NCBI GenBank assembly: GCA_964498525.1
Contig: CAZCGU010000016.1
Coordinates: 1 to 61,851, forward strand
Source: DTU098 sp964498525
Lineage (GTDB): Bacteria > Bacillota > Desulfotomaculia > Desulfotomaculales > Pelotomaculaceae
DNA: 61,851 nt
Direction: 5' to 3'
The notes under the pieces were generated by a model, which was not told where the DNA came from, searched no databases, and saw nothing but the letters and a program-made list of their open reading frames with translations. The first letter of the stretch is position 1, and the number at the start of each line of letters is the position of its first letter. A program made the position numbers and the translations under genes. Shown piece after piece: positions 34,002-42,571 of this stretch.

Positions 34002-34895
34002 ATGAGAATTATGGTTGAAGCCTGCGGTTGTGTTACATGCGGGGCAACAATCAACGCTATTCATGAAGCCGGGCATGTATGTGTGGCGACTGATGCTAGT
34101 GAAGAAGCGGTTGGTAGGTGGCTTGCCGATGAGTTTTATAGAGTGCCGTTTGCTCGGGATGAGGAATTTACTAGATTTATAAGAAGTTTTGTAATCGAAA
34201 AAAATATAGATATCGTATTCCCTTCACTAGATGACGCCCTTCTGAAGTGGGCGCATCTTAAGCCTGAACTTGAGAAATCCGGTGTGCATGTTATGCAGTC
34301 GGATATGGATACAATAAATATTTGTTGCGATAAATGGAAGTTGTATAATAAGTTTCTTGAGAACAGTATTCCTACTCCGAAAACAAGTCTTTGTCAGGAT
34401 TATCCGCTTGTAAAACCGAGAAATGGCCGTGGAGGTGAGGGTGTTGCGGTTACGGATAAACCGATACCAATGGCAAATATGATTTCTCAGGAATTATTGC
34501 AAGGTGTAGAATATACGGTTGACGTTTTTTGTAATTGCTTATATGAACCTGTGTATATCGTTCCACGAGTCAGGATGGGGGTCAAGGATGGGAAATCAAC
34601 AGCCGGTATCGTTCTAGACAAGCCGCAGATTGTTGAATGGACCAAGAAGATATGTAGTGTGATACATTTTACCGGTCCTGTTAACATTCAGTGTTTTGAA
34701 ACGAATGAAGGTATCAAGTTCACTGAGATCAATCCTAGATTTGGCGGTGGTACGGCTCTTGGAATGGCAGCTACAGAGAACTGGATACCACTAATCGTTG
34801 ATACCATAATAAGACATATCCCTGTTATCGCAAAGAAGGATATTAAATATGGCCTGAAGATGGGGCGTTACTATGCTGAGGTATTTTGCTACTAG
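34002..34895 (+). CDS. ATP-grasp family protein
   Basis: A 297-residue ATP-grasp fold ligase of the carbamoyl-phosphate-synthase-like type. Visible parts are the N-terminal pre-ATP domain ending SLDDALLKWAHL, the DKWKLYNKFLENSIPTPKT linker, the glycine-rich NGRGGEGVAV loop and the metal-binding FTEINPRFGGGTALGMAA. The family joins an amine to a carboxylate using ATP. The substrate is unknown; the location suggests an amino-acyl or amide modification of a sugar. It overlaps the next gene by 23 bases. Confidence 0.8.
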   Translation: MRIMVEACGCVTCGATINAIHEAGHVCVATDASEEAVGRWLADEFYRVPFARDEEFTRFIRSFVIEKNIDIVFPSLDDALLKWAHLKPELEKSGVHVMQSDMDTINICCDKWKLYNKFLENSIPTPKTSLCQDYPLVKPRNGRGGEGVAVTDKPIPMANMISQELLQGVEYTVDVFCNCLYEPVYIVPRVRMGVKDGKSTAGIVLDKPQIVEWTKKICSVIHFTGPVNIQCFETNEGIKFTEINPRFGGGTALGMAATENWIPLIVDTIIRHIPVIAKKDIKYGLKMGRYYAEVFCY

Positions 34896-35526
34896 CTTTA
34901 CGCGAGATGATATCGGGATTATTGGATTTGATTTGGACGGTACGCTGTACGATGAATTTGATTTTGTTACACAGCTTTATAGCTCGATTTCAAAAACGAT
35001 GTCTGAATTAACCAATTTGGACGATAGGATTATTTATAGGGTATTGCTAGAACAATGGCTCAGAGAAGGTAATACAAAAGAACTCTTTCAGAATGTTTTG
35101 GAGAAAATTGGGTTCAAAGGAAATGACGACAGCGTGGTTTCCGCATGTATTTCCGTTTATAGAGATTTTAGTCCCGTGTTGAAATTATCTCCTAGAATGG
35201 TGTTTATTCTTGAGCAGCTTATTGCTTACGGTTACAGCATGTTTCTTGTTAGCGATGGCAACGACAGACTACAGAGAAAAAAAATCGAAGCGTTGGGGCT
35301 TTATCGTTTCTTTTCTCCTGAAAACATTGCGATTACCGGAGATTATGGTGATGAATACCAGAAACCTTCAACGAAAATTGTTTCACGAATTGAAATCCTA
35401 TGCGGCGTTACAAAAACCCAGACTGTGCTGTATGCGGGAGACAGGGAAAGAGACAGGTTGTTTGCCGAAGAAGCGGGTTTTAGGTTTATTGGAATGAAAA
35501 ACGCTGTTTGGGTAGAGCTTAGCTGA
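34873..35526 (+). CDS. HAD-superfamily hydrolase
   Basis: A 217-residue HAD phosphatase. Motif I is GFDLDGTLYDEF (Asp near 19), motif II FLVSDGNDRLQRKK, motif III and IV around QKPSTKIV and LYAGDRERDRLFAEEAGF. It overlaps the ATP-grasp gene, so the two are probably translated together and may act in one pathway, for instance removing a phosphate from an intermediate. Confidence 0.8.
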   Translation: MLRYFATSFTRDDIGIIGFDLDGTLYDEFDFVTQLYSSISKTMSELTNLDDRIIYRVLLEQWLREGNTKELFQNVLEKIGFKGNDDSVVSACISVYRDFSPVLKLSPRMVFILEQLIAYGYSMFLVSDGNDRLQRKKIEALGLYRFFSPENIAITGDYGDEYQKPSTKIVSRIEILCGVTKTQTVLYAGDRERDRLFAEEAGFRFIGMKNAVWVELS

Positions 35527-35538
35527 GGGAGTCGAACG

Positions 35539-36222
35539 ATGAACATACTTGTATTTGCACCGCATCCTGATGATGAAGTCATTGGCTGTGGTGGAACAAT
35601 AGCGCGGCATGTGGTAAGAGGTGATAATGTCTATATCTGCGTCGTCACACGCGGAAAACCGCCAGTGTACAATCATTCTCCTGAAGTGTACGAAAAACTG
35701 CCGCATGACCTTTATGACGAAATACAGGAATCCCACGCGTTGTTAGGCATAAGGGAAACTTTTTATCTCCAGTTTCCAGCTGTAATGATGGAAAGCGTTC
35801 CTCGCTACGAACTAAATGGGAAGATATTGGAACTAATCAGCCAAACAAAGCCGGATGTAGTTTATATACCCCACTTTGGCGATATGCAGAAAGATCATGC
35901 GCTGACCTCGGAGGCTGTCATGGTGGCTGTCAGACCGAAGAGGGATCACGTTGTGCGAGCTGTATATTCTTACGAAACTCTGTCCGAGACTGAGTGGAAC
36001 ATACCCCATGTGGCCAATATTTTCATCCCGAATGTTTTTGTTGATATAAGCAATTACTTAGATAATAAGCTTGATGCTATGAACTGTTTCCGCTCACAGT
36101 TATGCGAATTCCCTAATCCCCGTTCAATAGATGCGATAGTTGCGTTGGCGAAATACCGCGGTTCGACGATGGGTGTGGACGCGGCGGAAGCGTTCATGCT
36201 AATACGAGAGTACAGGACGTAG
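35539..36222 (+). CDS. PIG-L family deacetylase
   Basis: A zinc-dependent N-deacetylase of the LmbE/PIG-L family, 227 residues. FAPHPDDEVIGCGGT (residues 5-19) supplies the His-x-Asp-Asp metal site and HFGDMQKDHAL (near 113-123) the third ligand. It is expected to remove an acetyl group from an N-acetylated sugar, giving a free amine that the neighbouring acyltransferases or ATP-grasp enzyme could modify. Confidence 0.88.
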   Translation: MNILVFAPHPDDEVIGCGGTIARHVVRGDNVYICVVTRGKPPVYNHSPEVYEKLPHDLYDEIQESHALLGIRETFYLQFPAVMMESVPRYELNGKILELISQTKPDVVYIPHFGDMQKDHALTSEAVMVAVRPKRDHVVRAVYSYETLSETEWNIPHVANIFIPNVFVDISNYLDNKLDAMNCFRSQLCEFPNPRSIDAIVALAKYRGSTMGVDAAEAFMLIREYRT

Positions 36223-36235
36223 AAGGGGGATACAC

Positions 36236-36847
36236 GTGAGTTTTAAAAGATTATGGCACAGTTTCCGCTTATGTATGATTCGCGAGGCGCGAAAAAGAGC
36301 TGAATACTGCAAGAAACATAGAATATATGCATATATTGGTGACAATGTTAATATTATGCCCCGAAAAGTACCTCTATACTCCAATTTGATATATCTACAT
36401 AATAATATCCGAATTACTCCAGGTGTTACATTTGTAACTCATGATACTATCCATTCTTTATTGAATAATATTCAGCAGGAAATTGTTAATTCTCGATATT
36501 CTTCAGATAAATGTTCTCATAAGTTTGAGGAAAAGATTGGCTGTATTGAAATTATGGATAATGTGTTTATCGGGTCAGGGTGCAAGATCCTCTATAATAC
36601 GCGTATAGGCCCCAATGCAATAGTTGCGGCAGGTAGTGTTGTTGCAAAGGATGTTCCGCCAAACACTATCGTTGCGGGTGTTCCCGCAAAAGTCATAGGA
36701 ACATTTGATAATCTTTGCAAAAAGAGGTTGAATCAAAAACCATATCCTAATGGGATGAAGCCAATAATTGGACGCGAAGTGAGTTCAGAACTTGCTGAAT
36801 ATGTTTGGATCGAATTTCGCAAAGCTCGGCAAGATAAAGATAATTGA
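36236..36847 (+). CDS. Hexapeptide-repeat acetyltransferase (LbH fold)
   Basis: A 203-residue left-handed beta-helix acyltransferase from GTG 36236. The C-terminal repeats DNVFIGSGCKILYNTRIGPN and AIVAAGSVVAKDVPPNTIV end in the CoA-binding VAGVPAKVIG segment. It probably O- or N-acetylates a sugar of the glycan. AGAAGGGGGATA lies upstream. Confidence 0.85.
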   Translation: MSFKRLWHSFRLCMIREARKRAEYCKKHRIYAYIGDNVNIMPRKVPLYSNLIYLHNNIRITPGVTFVTHDTIHSLLNNIQQEIVNSRYSSDKCSHKFEEKIGCIEIMDNVFIGSGCKILYNTRIGPNAIVAAGSVVAKDVPPNTIVAGVPAKVIGTFDNLCKKRLNQKPYPNGMKPIIGREVSSELAEYVWIEFRKARQDKDN

Positions 36848-36864
36848 TAGGAAGGCCATCTTAT

Positions 36865-37497
36865 ATGAAAAAAATTCTAATTATTGGTGCAGGCGGTTTT
36901 GGAAGGGAGTTATTGCAATGGATCAAGGACATCAATGATGTGAGGCCTACGTGGGAAATCGCCGGTTTTCTTGATGATAACCTGCACGCGCTGGACAATG
37001 TCAAGTGCGACTACCAGGTGATAGGGCGTATATCCGACTGGCAACCGGCAGATGATGAAGAATTCGCGCTTGCGCTTGGCGAGCCGAAGATAAAGGAAAT
37101 AGTCGCGGCTTCCATGAAGGCGCGCGGTGCGGTGTTTGCCTCGGTGATACATCCGACGGCTACGCTGACACAGTTCAGCAGATACGGTGAAGGATTAGTG
37201 ATGTTTCCGTATTCAAAACTTTCGGTAAATTCCTGCGTCGGAGATTTTGTGACTATTCTTTCATCCGGTATAGGTCATGACGTTGAAATAGGCGATCATA
37301 CGACGATCAGTGGGGCTTGCAGTATTCTGCCCAATGTTAGGATCGGTAAACGTGTTTTTTTAGCTGCAAATGTTGCTATTGCAAATAATTTAACCATTCG
37401 TGACGACGCGTACATTGGTCTTGGCAGTATAGTCATAAATGATGTGGCTGCTGGACAGAAAACATTCTGCAATCCGGCGCGGGTGCTTCCTGCTTGA
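36865..37497 (+). CDS. PglD-like sugar O/N-acyltransferase
   Basis: A NeuD/PglD-type transferase, 210 residues: an N-terminal Rossmann-like part (KKILIIGAGGFGRELLQWI) and a C-terminal beta-helix (VGDFVTILSSGIGHDVEIGD, ISGACSILPNVRIGKRVFLA). The catalytic base is expected in the GHDVEIGDH segment. ATG 36865 follows AGGAAGG; an in-frame TTG at 36844 would overlap the previous gene. With the dehydratase and aminotransferase this completes a bacillosamine-like set. Confidence 0.85.
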   Translation: MKKILIIGAGGFGRELLQWIKDINDVRPTWEIAGFLDDNLHALDNVKCDYQVIGRISDWQPADDEEFALALGEPKIKEIVAASMKARGAVFASVIHPTATLTQFSRYGEGLVMFPYSKLSVNSCVGDFVTILSSGIGHDVEIGDHTTISGACSILPNVRIGKRVFLAANVAIANNLTIRDDAYIGLGSIVINDVAAGQKTFCNPARVLPA

Positions 37498-37520
37498 TGC
37501 CGGCAAGGGAGATACACTAT

Positions 37521-39044
37521 ATGGAAAAATTAGCAGATATATTTTACACAAACGCAGGCATATACGCCAATAAAAAAGCTATATGGTGCGATGGCGAAAC
37601 GATGACATACGCGGAACTTGCCGCTTTCGTGAGCCGGTGTTCCAACTTTCTGCTTAAAGCCGGCGTGAAGCATGGCGACATCATCGGCATCCCAATGAAC
37701 AACAGCATAGAATCCGTGGCGCTTATTATTGCTGCGGCTAACGTAGGCGCGGCGCTCGCGCCGATAAACCCGAGCCTGCCGTTTCCTGCGATAAAGACTG
37801 CGTTCACGAGTGGGAACGTCAAACATCTAATAGCGAGAAAGGCGTTTTACAACCAGTGTGACAAGACAGGCGGCATACCGGCGAAGGGGGTCAAGATATG
37901 TCTCGACGGTGAGCAAAAAGACGCTTTGTCGTTCAGGACTGTCGCCAACGAGTCCGACACCAGACCGACGGTCGACGTTACCGGTAAAGAAACTCTTATA
38001 CTGACCATGACCTCCGGCTCTACGGGCGCTCCAAAGCCAATAGAACTAACGCAGGAGAACAAGCTCCTGCGTGTGAAAGCCCATATCAACCTTTACAGTA
38101 TTACTGAAAACGACAATATCCTTGCGGCGACACCGCTCTACCACTCGCTTGCGGAACGGCTTGTCATCCTGCCGTTGCTCATCGGCTCGACGTCGGTGCT
38201 CCTGCCAAGATTCACGCCGCAAATATGGCTTAAATGTGTGGAAGAGCAGAATGTTACGTTTACTATAGCTGTCTCAGCCCAGCTCAGTCAAATAGCTCAA
38301 CTGTTGTCAAGTCCCTTCGTGCCGGGGACAAGCAGTCTCAGGTGCGTGGTATCATCATCAGCGTTGCTTGAACCACATGTCAAAAACGAGCTTATCCAGA
38401 AGCTGCATTGTGATTTTCACGAGATGTATGGAACTTCTGAGACTTCGACAGCTACGAACATCAATTTTAATGAAGCGCTGAATAAAAAGCAGTCTGTCGG
38501 CAGACCATTACCGGAAGCAGAAATAAGGATACTAAAGGACAATGGCCAACTTTCCGCTACCAGCGAGATAGGTGAGATAGCCGTCAAAACGACATTGATG
38601 TGCAACAGTTACTACAGAATGCCTGATGTAATGGCAGACGCGATGACGGACGGATTTTTCAGGACCGGAGACATGGGTCATCTTGACGGGGATGGCTACC
38701 TGTACTTCGTAGGGCGCAAGAAAGAAATTATCATTACTGGGGGAATTAATGTATATCCGCAGGATGTGGAAAAGTGCGTTTCCGAGCTGCCTGAAGTAAG
38801 CGAGTGTGCCGCGTTTTCCTATCCCGACGAGAGATTGGGTGAGGTTGTGGCGTTGGCTGTTGTAATAAAAAAGGGTATGACTTTGAAAAGGCGTACAGTA
38901 CAGATACAGTGCGCAAGGAATTTGGCGGATTTCCAACAGCCCCACGAAATATTCTTCCTGCCTGAGCTACCCAAAAATGTTATGGGAAAACTCGTCAAGT
39001 CGAAGCTCATGGAAGCGGTAAGAATGTATTGCAAAATCACATAA
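37521..39044 (+). CDS. AMP-forming acyl/aryl ligase (ANL superfamily)
   Basis: A 507-residue adenylating enzyme. The P-loop TMTSGSTGAPKPIEL is near residues 161-175, EMYGTSETSTAT is motif A5, and FRTGDMGHLDGDGYLYFVGR with the GRKKEIIITGGINVYPQDVE hinge is typical. The C-terminal lysine is in PKNVMGKLVKSKL. ATG 37521 follows AAGGGAG. The next gene encodes an acyl carrier protein, so the acyl-AMP is probably loaded onto that carrier. The acid is unknown. Confidence 0.87.
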   Translation: MEKLADIFYTNAGIYANKKAIWCDGETMTYAELAAFVSRCSNFLLKAGVKHGDIIGIPMNNSIESVALIIAAANVGAALAPINPSLPFPAIKTAFTSGNVKHLIARKAFYNQCDKTGGIPAKGVKICLDGEQKDALSFRTVANESDTRPTVDVTGKETLILTMTSGSTGAPKPIELTQENKLLRVKAHINLYSITENDNILAATPLYHSLAERLVILPLLIGSTSVLLPRFTPQIWLKCVEEQNVTFTIAVSAQLSQIAQLLSSPFVPGTSSLRCVVSSSALLEPHVKNELIQKLHCDFHEMYGTSETSTATNINFNEALNKKQSVGRPLPEAEIRILKDNGQLSATSEIGEIAVKTTLMCNSYYRMPDVMADAMTDGFFRTGDMGHLDGDGYLYFVGRKKEIIITGGINVYPQDVEKCVSELPEVSECAAFSYPDERLGEVVALAVVIKKGMTLKRRTVQIQCARNLADFQQPHEIFFLPELPKNVMGKLVKSKLMEAVRMYCKIT

Positions 39045-39069
39045 CCGCTAAATAAGGGAGATGTCAAGA

Positions 39070-39327
39070 ATGAAAACCATAAGAGACTTTGTCCTTAATT
39101 ACCTGCAAAAAGAGTATACGTTTCCGAATGAGGTAGATGTGGATGCTATCAATTATGTAGAGCAAGGCTATATTGATTCTATGGCATTGATTAAATTTGT
39201 TATTGAACTTGAAGACGAGTTCGGGGTCGAGTTTTCAGACGACGAGCTTTCCTTTCAAACCTTCAAGATTGTAGGTGAACTGATAAAGCTTGTTGAGGTG
39301 AAAGTTGAACAAAATGAAAATTCCTGA
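39070..39327 (+). CDS. Acyl carrier protein
   Basis: An 85-residue carrier protein with the phosphopantetheine site GYIDSMALIKF (Ser near residue 36) in the usual helix-loop-helix context, rich in Glu and Asp. ATG 39070 is placed nine bases after AAGGGAG; the ATG at 39061 would be too close. It lies between the AMP-ligase and the DAHP synthase and overlaps the latter by 23 bases, so it is likely dedicated to this pathway rather than to fatty acid synthesis. Confidence 0.85.
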   Translation: MKTIRDFVLNYLQKEYTFPNEVDVDAINYVEQGYIDSMALIKFVIELEDEFGVEFSDDELSFQTFKIVGELIKLVEVKVEQNENS

Positions 39328-40165
39328 GATTGTATCCCTCTTTAATAAGGATGGGAGTCAAAAGCCAAGAACACACATACAAGTTGCGAATATAAACATT
39401 GGAAGAGACTTTCTAGCCATCGCCGGTCCGTGCAGCGTGGAGTCGGAAGAACAGATCCTGGCTGCGGCTAAAGCAGTTAAGGCTGCAGGTGCGAACATGC
39501 TGCGCGGCGGGGCTTACAAACCTCGGACTTCCCCGTATTCTTTTCAGGGACTTGGCAGAATTGGCCTTCAATATTTAAGCAAGGCAGGCATGGAAGTAGG
39601 ACTTCCCATCATTACCGAGGCAGTTGATACACGGGATGTCTTTCTAATTAGCGAATATGCCGATGTGATTCAAATAGGCGCACGAAATATGCAGAATTTT
39701 TCTTTGCTCGTGGAAGCCGGTAAAGTCAAAAAGCCGGTTCTCCTCAAGAGAGGCATGCATGCGACAATTGAGGAATGGCTCAACTGCGCCGAATACATAC
39801 TTAATGAAGGTAATCCAAATGTTATTCTCTGTGAGCGCGGTATACGCACCTTTGAAACATATACGAGGAACACCCTTGATTTGTCTGCTGTCGCTGCGAT
39901 GAAAAACCTAACTCATCTGCCCGTCATTGTCGATCCATCCCATGCCACCGGGCTTGTGGAGCTGATAAGACCCATGACGCTCAGCGCGATACTCGCAGGC
40001 TGCGACGGGTTTGAGATAGAGGTGCACCCCTCACCAAATGATGCTCTTAGTGATAACGATCAGCAGCTTATGCCGGAACAGTTCAGCGCACTTATGGATG
40101 ATGTGCGCAGGACCCTGGATTTCATCGAATCCTTGTCAGATAAAAAAGTCAGGAAAGATGCATAA
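39305..40165 (+). CDS. 3-deoxy-7-phosphoheptulonate (DAHP) synthase, AroF/KDO8P-like type
   Basis: A DAHP synthase of the short beta type, 286 residues: IAGPCSVESEEQILAAAKAV, MLRGGAYKPRTSPYSFQGLG, IQIGARNMQNF, VLLKRGM, CERGIRTFE and VIVDPSHATG are the family's metal and substrate segments. It condenses phosphoenolpyruvate and erythrose-4-phosphate, the first shikimate step. TTG 39305 is favoured by GAGGTG; ATG 39314 is possible. It is unusual in a glycan locus: it may boost an aromatic acid for the ligase and carrier upstream, or act on another aldose. It is not a NeuB sialic acid synthase. Confidence 0.85.
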   Translation: MNKMKIPEIVSLFNKDGSQKPRTHIQVANINIGRDFLAIAGPCSVESEEQILAAAKAVKAAGANMLRGGAYKPRTSPYSFQGLGRIGLQYLSKAGMEVGLPIITEAVDTRDVFLISEYADVIQIGARNMQNFSLLVEAGKVKKPVLLKRGMHATIEEWLNCAEYILNEGNPNVILCERGIRTFETYTRNTLDLSAVAAMKNLTHLPVIVDPSHATGLVELIRPMTLSAILAGCDGFEIEVHPSPNDALSDNDQQLMPEQFSALMDDVRRTLDFIESLSDKKVRKDA

Positions 40166-40235
40166 AAACGGATGCGGTTCATACAGAGGCCGTCCGTATG
40201 CGTTAAGATTGGCCGGAATGGCAATATAGCGTCAT

Positions 40236-40262
40236 CCAAGACGAAGATTTCTTGGTTTTTTT
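40236..40262 (+). terminator. Intrinsic terminator after the DAHP synthase
   Basis: CCAAGA (40236-40241) pairs with TCTTGG (40250-40255), followed by seven T. A short stem, so termination may be partial. It divides the glycan locus into two transcripts, or reduces expression of the second half. Confidence 0.7.
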
Positions 40263-40286
40263 ATGGTTTACAGAAAGGAATGGATA

Positions 40287-41354
40287 ATGGTACGCGTCGG
40301 ATTAGTTGTACCCGTATATAAGGTAAGAGAGGAATATCTTCGTAATTGTATAGAGAGTTTATGCAACCAAAGCTTTAGGGATATTCAGATTATCTTAGTG
40401 GACGATTGCTCCCCTGACAATTGCGGCGACATATGTGAACAATACGCTTTGAAAGACAATCGTATTCGTGTAATACATCACACAAGGAATCTAGGATTAC
40501 CTTCTGCGAGGAATACTGGCATTGAAGCGCTGGACGCCGAATGGGTCAGCTTTATCGATTCTGACGACTGGGTTGATCCGGACATGTGCGAGAAGTTGAT
40601 TTCATATGTTGATAAACAAGAAAACAAACCCGAGGTTATCATTTTTTCCGGATACAGAAATTATCTTAATTATGAATTAAGGAGCCAGCCGGTTTATCCC
40701 GATGAAACTTGGTTTTCCGCACCGGATAGCATAGACATGCTACAGAGAAGATCGCTTACATACACCAAAAAGGGTTACACACCGCAGGCCATAAACCTGG
40801 ATAGCGCATGCTGGAAACTTATATCGACCGAATTTTTGAGGAACAAAGGATTAAATTTTATCAATGTTTCTTACAGGGAAGACGGTCTGTTCTTTTTATA
40901 TATTACCCAGGAAGCGTCCGGGATCGTATATTTAGACCAAGCCTTCTATCATTATCGTTCGACCAGTAATAGCATGGTGAATCAATATAGGGAGAGAGCC
41001 GATAGCGAGCATATGCACTATCTCCAAGAAGTAACGAAGTTTGCCCGAAAATACAATAAAAGCAGCGATTGGCTTCACGATTTTTACTATACGGTGTTTT
41101 TATCGATGCAGATATGTATAACACAGAAGTTCTTCAACAAGGAAAACCCAAACTCCTATTTCGCGCGAAGAAAGGAATGCAAGGCTTTATTTAAGGAATG
41201 GCCGTTTTGCGACGTGTTGAAAAATCTTAACATCCGCGATTTGCGTAGAAACCATATGATAAAAGGGTTATGCATCCGACTCGGTTGGTACGGGGGGGTC
41301 TCCGTTCTGCGATCCTTATATTTGGCCATGAATAAGCGGAAATCATATGAATAA
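40287..41354 (+). CDS. Glycosyltransferase family 2
   Basis: A GT-A fold glycosyltransferase, 355 residues: VGLVVPVYKVREEYLRNCIE at the start, ILVDDCSPDNCGDIC, ARNTGIEALDAEW and the DxD motif in SFIDSDDWVDPD. The remaining 200 residues are variable. ATG 40287 follows AAAGGA. It probably adds a sugar to the repeat unit on the cytoplasmic face. The end overlaps the wzy start by eight bases. Confidence 0.88.
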   Translation: MVRVGLVVPVYKVREEYLRNCIESLCNQSFRDIQIILVDDCSPDNCGDICEQYALKDNRIRVIHHTRNLGLPSARNTGIEALDAEWVSFIDSDDWVDPDMCEKLISYVDKQENKPEVIIFSGYRNYLNYELRSQPVYPDETWFSAPDSIDMLQRRSLTYTKKGYTPQAINLDSACWKLISTEFLRNKGLNFINVSYREDGLFFLYITQEASGIVYLDQAFYHYRSTSNSMVNQYRERADSEHMHYLQEVTKFARKYNKSSDWLHDFYYTVFLSMQICITQKFFNKENPNSYFARRKECKALFKEWPFCDVLKNLNIRDLRRNHMIKGLCIRLGWYGGVSVLRSLYLAMNKRKSYE

Positions 41355-42552
41355 AGATAGGGAACTTATAAGAGACCGAAATACGACTCTAATGAATGGG
41401 TATAGAAGATCAAATACGATAAACGGTAAGTCGCTGTTCATGTTGTCATTTTATATTATGATCATGTCTATGGTTCTTAACGGCAATGAGTTTTTAGCCG
41501 GACTGCGCTTTGTAATGATCCCGCTTTTCTTTTGCATGGGAACCGCATTAATATTCATGCCGAAGCGCATGTCGATGAACACTCCCATCGTTTTCAGCAT
41601 TATTCTATGTATATCCGCATTTATATCGACTATTCAATCAAATATCATGTCATGGGTTAATATACTCCCATTAGTCATATTTAATATATTTTATATCCTT
41701 ATTGTCAGCTCGAGATATGACGAGAATATGTTAAAAAAGATACTCAAATTTTATTCGGTATTCGTTGCGATTTTGTGCTTTTGGATGCTTATCGCATATA
41801 TATTTGGCGTAAATACCGTAAATGAGCGCATTAGCATAAGTTATTTAGGGATAAGGAAAGATGGGAATTACCTATCCGCTTTTTTAGTGCCAGGGTACAT
41901 GATATGGCTATACTCATATCTGTTTGGCAAAAAAAGACTATGGAAGTTTATTATCGCGGCATTAATTTTTGTTGCGATTTATCTAACTGGTTCGCGCGCC
42001 GCATTTTTGACAATGGGAATAGTAACACTTTTAATTATCAGTAAATTGATTTTTTCCAGAGGCATTACTTTTAAAAAGATTACCCTTACAATCTTATTAT
42101 TTATAACCGCGTTTACAGGGTATTACTACCTGCAATCTACCGTTTTATTCGACAGGATGATTACTGCGGATAGTTACACTGATAATATAAGGTTGCAGAT
42201 ATGGGAATACGCACTTGAAGGGTTTTACAATAATCCGTGGCTTGGGAGTGGGATCGAATCCGGTACATATTATGCGCAATTACATCTCCGGTGGTATACA
42301 CACAGTTGCTTTATTGATATTTTGACCGGACAGGGCATTGTAGGAATCGCTTTGTTTGCGGTAATATTTATCCACTATATGCGTGTAAAAAAAGTTAATT
42401 TTATTTTTATGACAACGCTTATAATATCTTTCTTTCTTCCTCTTAATTTTGTGAATGGGTATGAATCCGCAACATTTTGGGTTCCGATGGCGATTTGTGC
42501 AATTGTATCGGAATATTGCAAAATAAATAATTCAATTAATATTATCAATTAA
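41347..42552 (+). CDS. O-antigen ligase/polymerase (Wzy-like)
   Basis: A 401-residue protein of about ten to twelve membrane helices with the Wzy_C signature region: the helix IYLTGSRAAFLTMGIVTLLI near 215-235 and a large external loop with GSGIESGTYYAQLHLRWYTH. It polymerises lipid-linked repeat units outside the membrane. It is strongly AT-rich. Its partner flippase is at 44928. Confidence 0.82.
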   Translation: MNKDRELIRDRNTTLMNGYRRSNTINGKSLFMLSFYIMIMSMVLNGNEFLAGLRFVMIPLFFCMGTALIFMPKRMSMNTPIVFSIILCISAFISTIQSNIMSWVNILPLVIFNIFYILIVSSRYDENMLKKILKFYSVFVAILCFWMLIAYIFGVNTVNERISISYLGIRKDGNYLSAFLVPGYMIWLYSYLFGKKRLWKFIIAALIFVAIYLTGSRAAFLTMGIVTLLIISKLIFSRGITFKKITLTILLFITAFTGYYYLQSTVLFDRMITADSYTDNIRLQIWEYALEGFYNNPWLGSGIESGTYYAQLHLRWYTHSCFIDILTGQGIVGIALFAVIFIHYMRVKKVNFIFMTTLIISFFLPLNFVNGYESATFWVPMAICAIVSEYCKINNSINIIN

Positions 42553-42571
42553 GTGGGAGGCAATGTAACAG

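Noticed and set aside
39305..40165. NeuB-type sialic or legionaminic acid synthase
   Set aside because: The motifs GPCSVES, RGGAYKPRTSPYSFQG and VDPSHATG are those of DAHP synthase; the C-terminal SAF domain of NeuB is absent.
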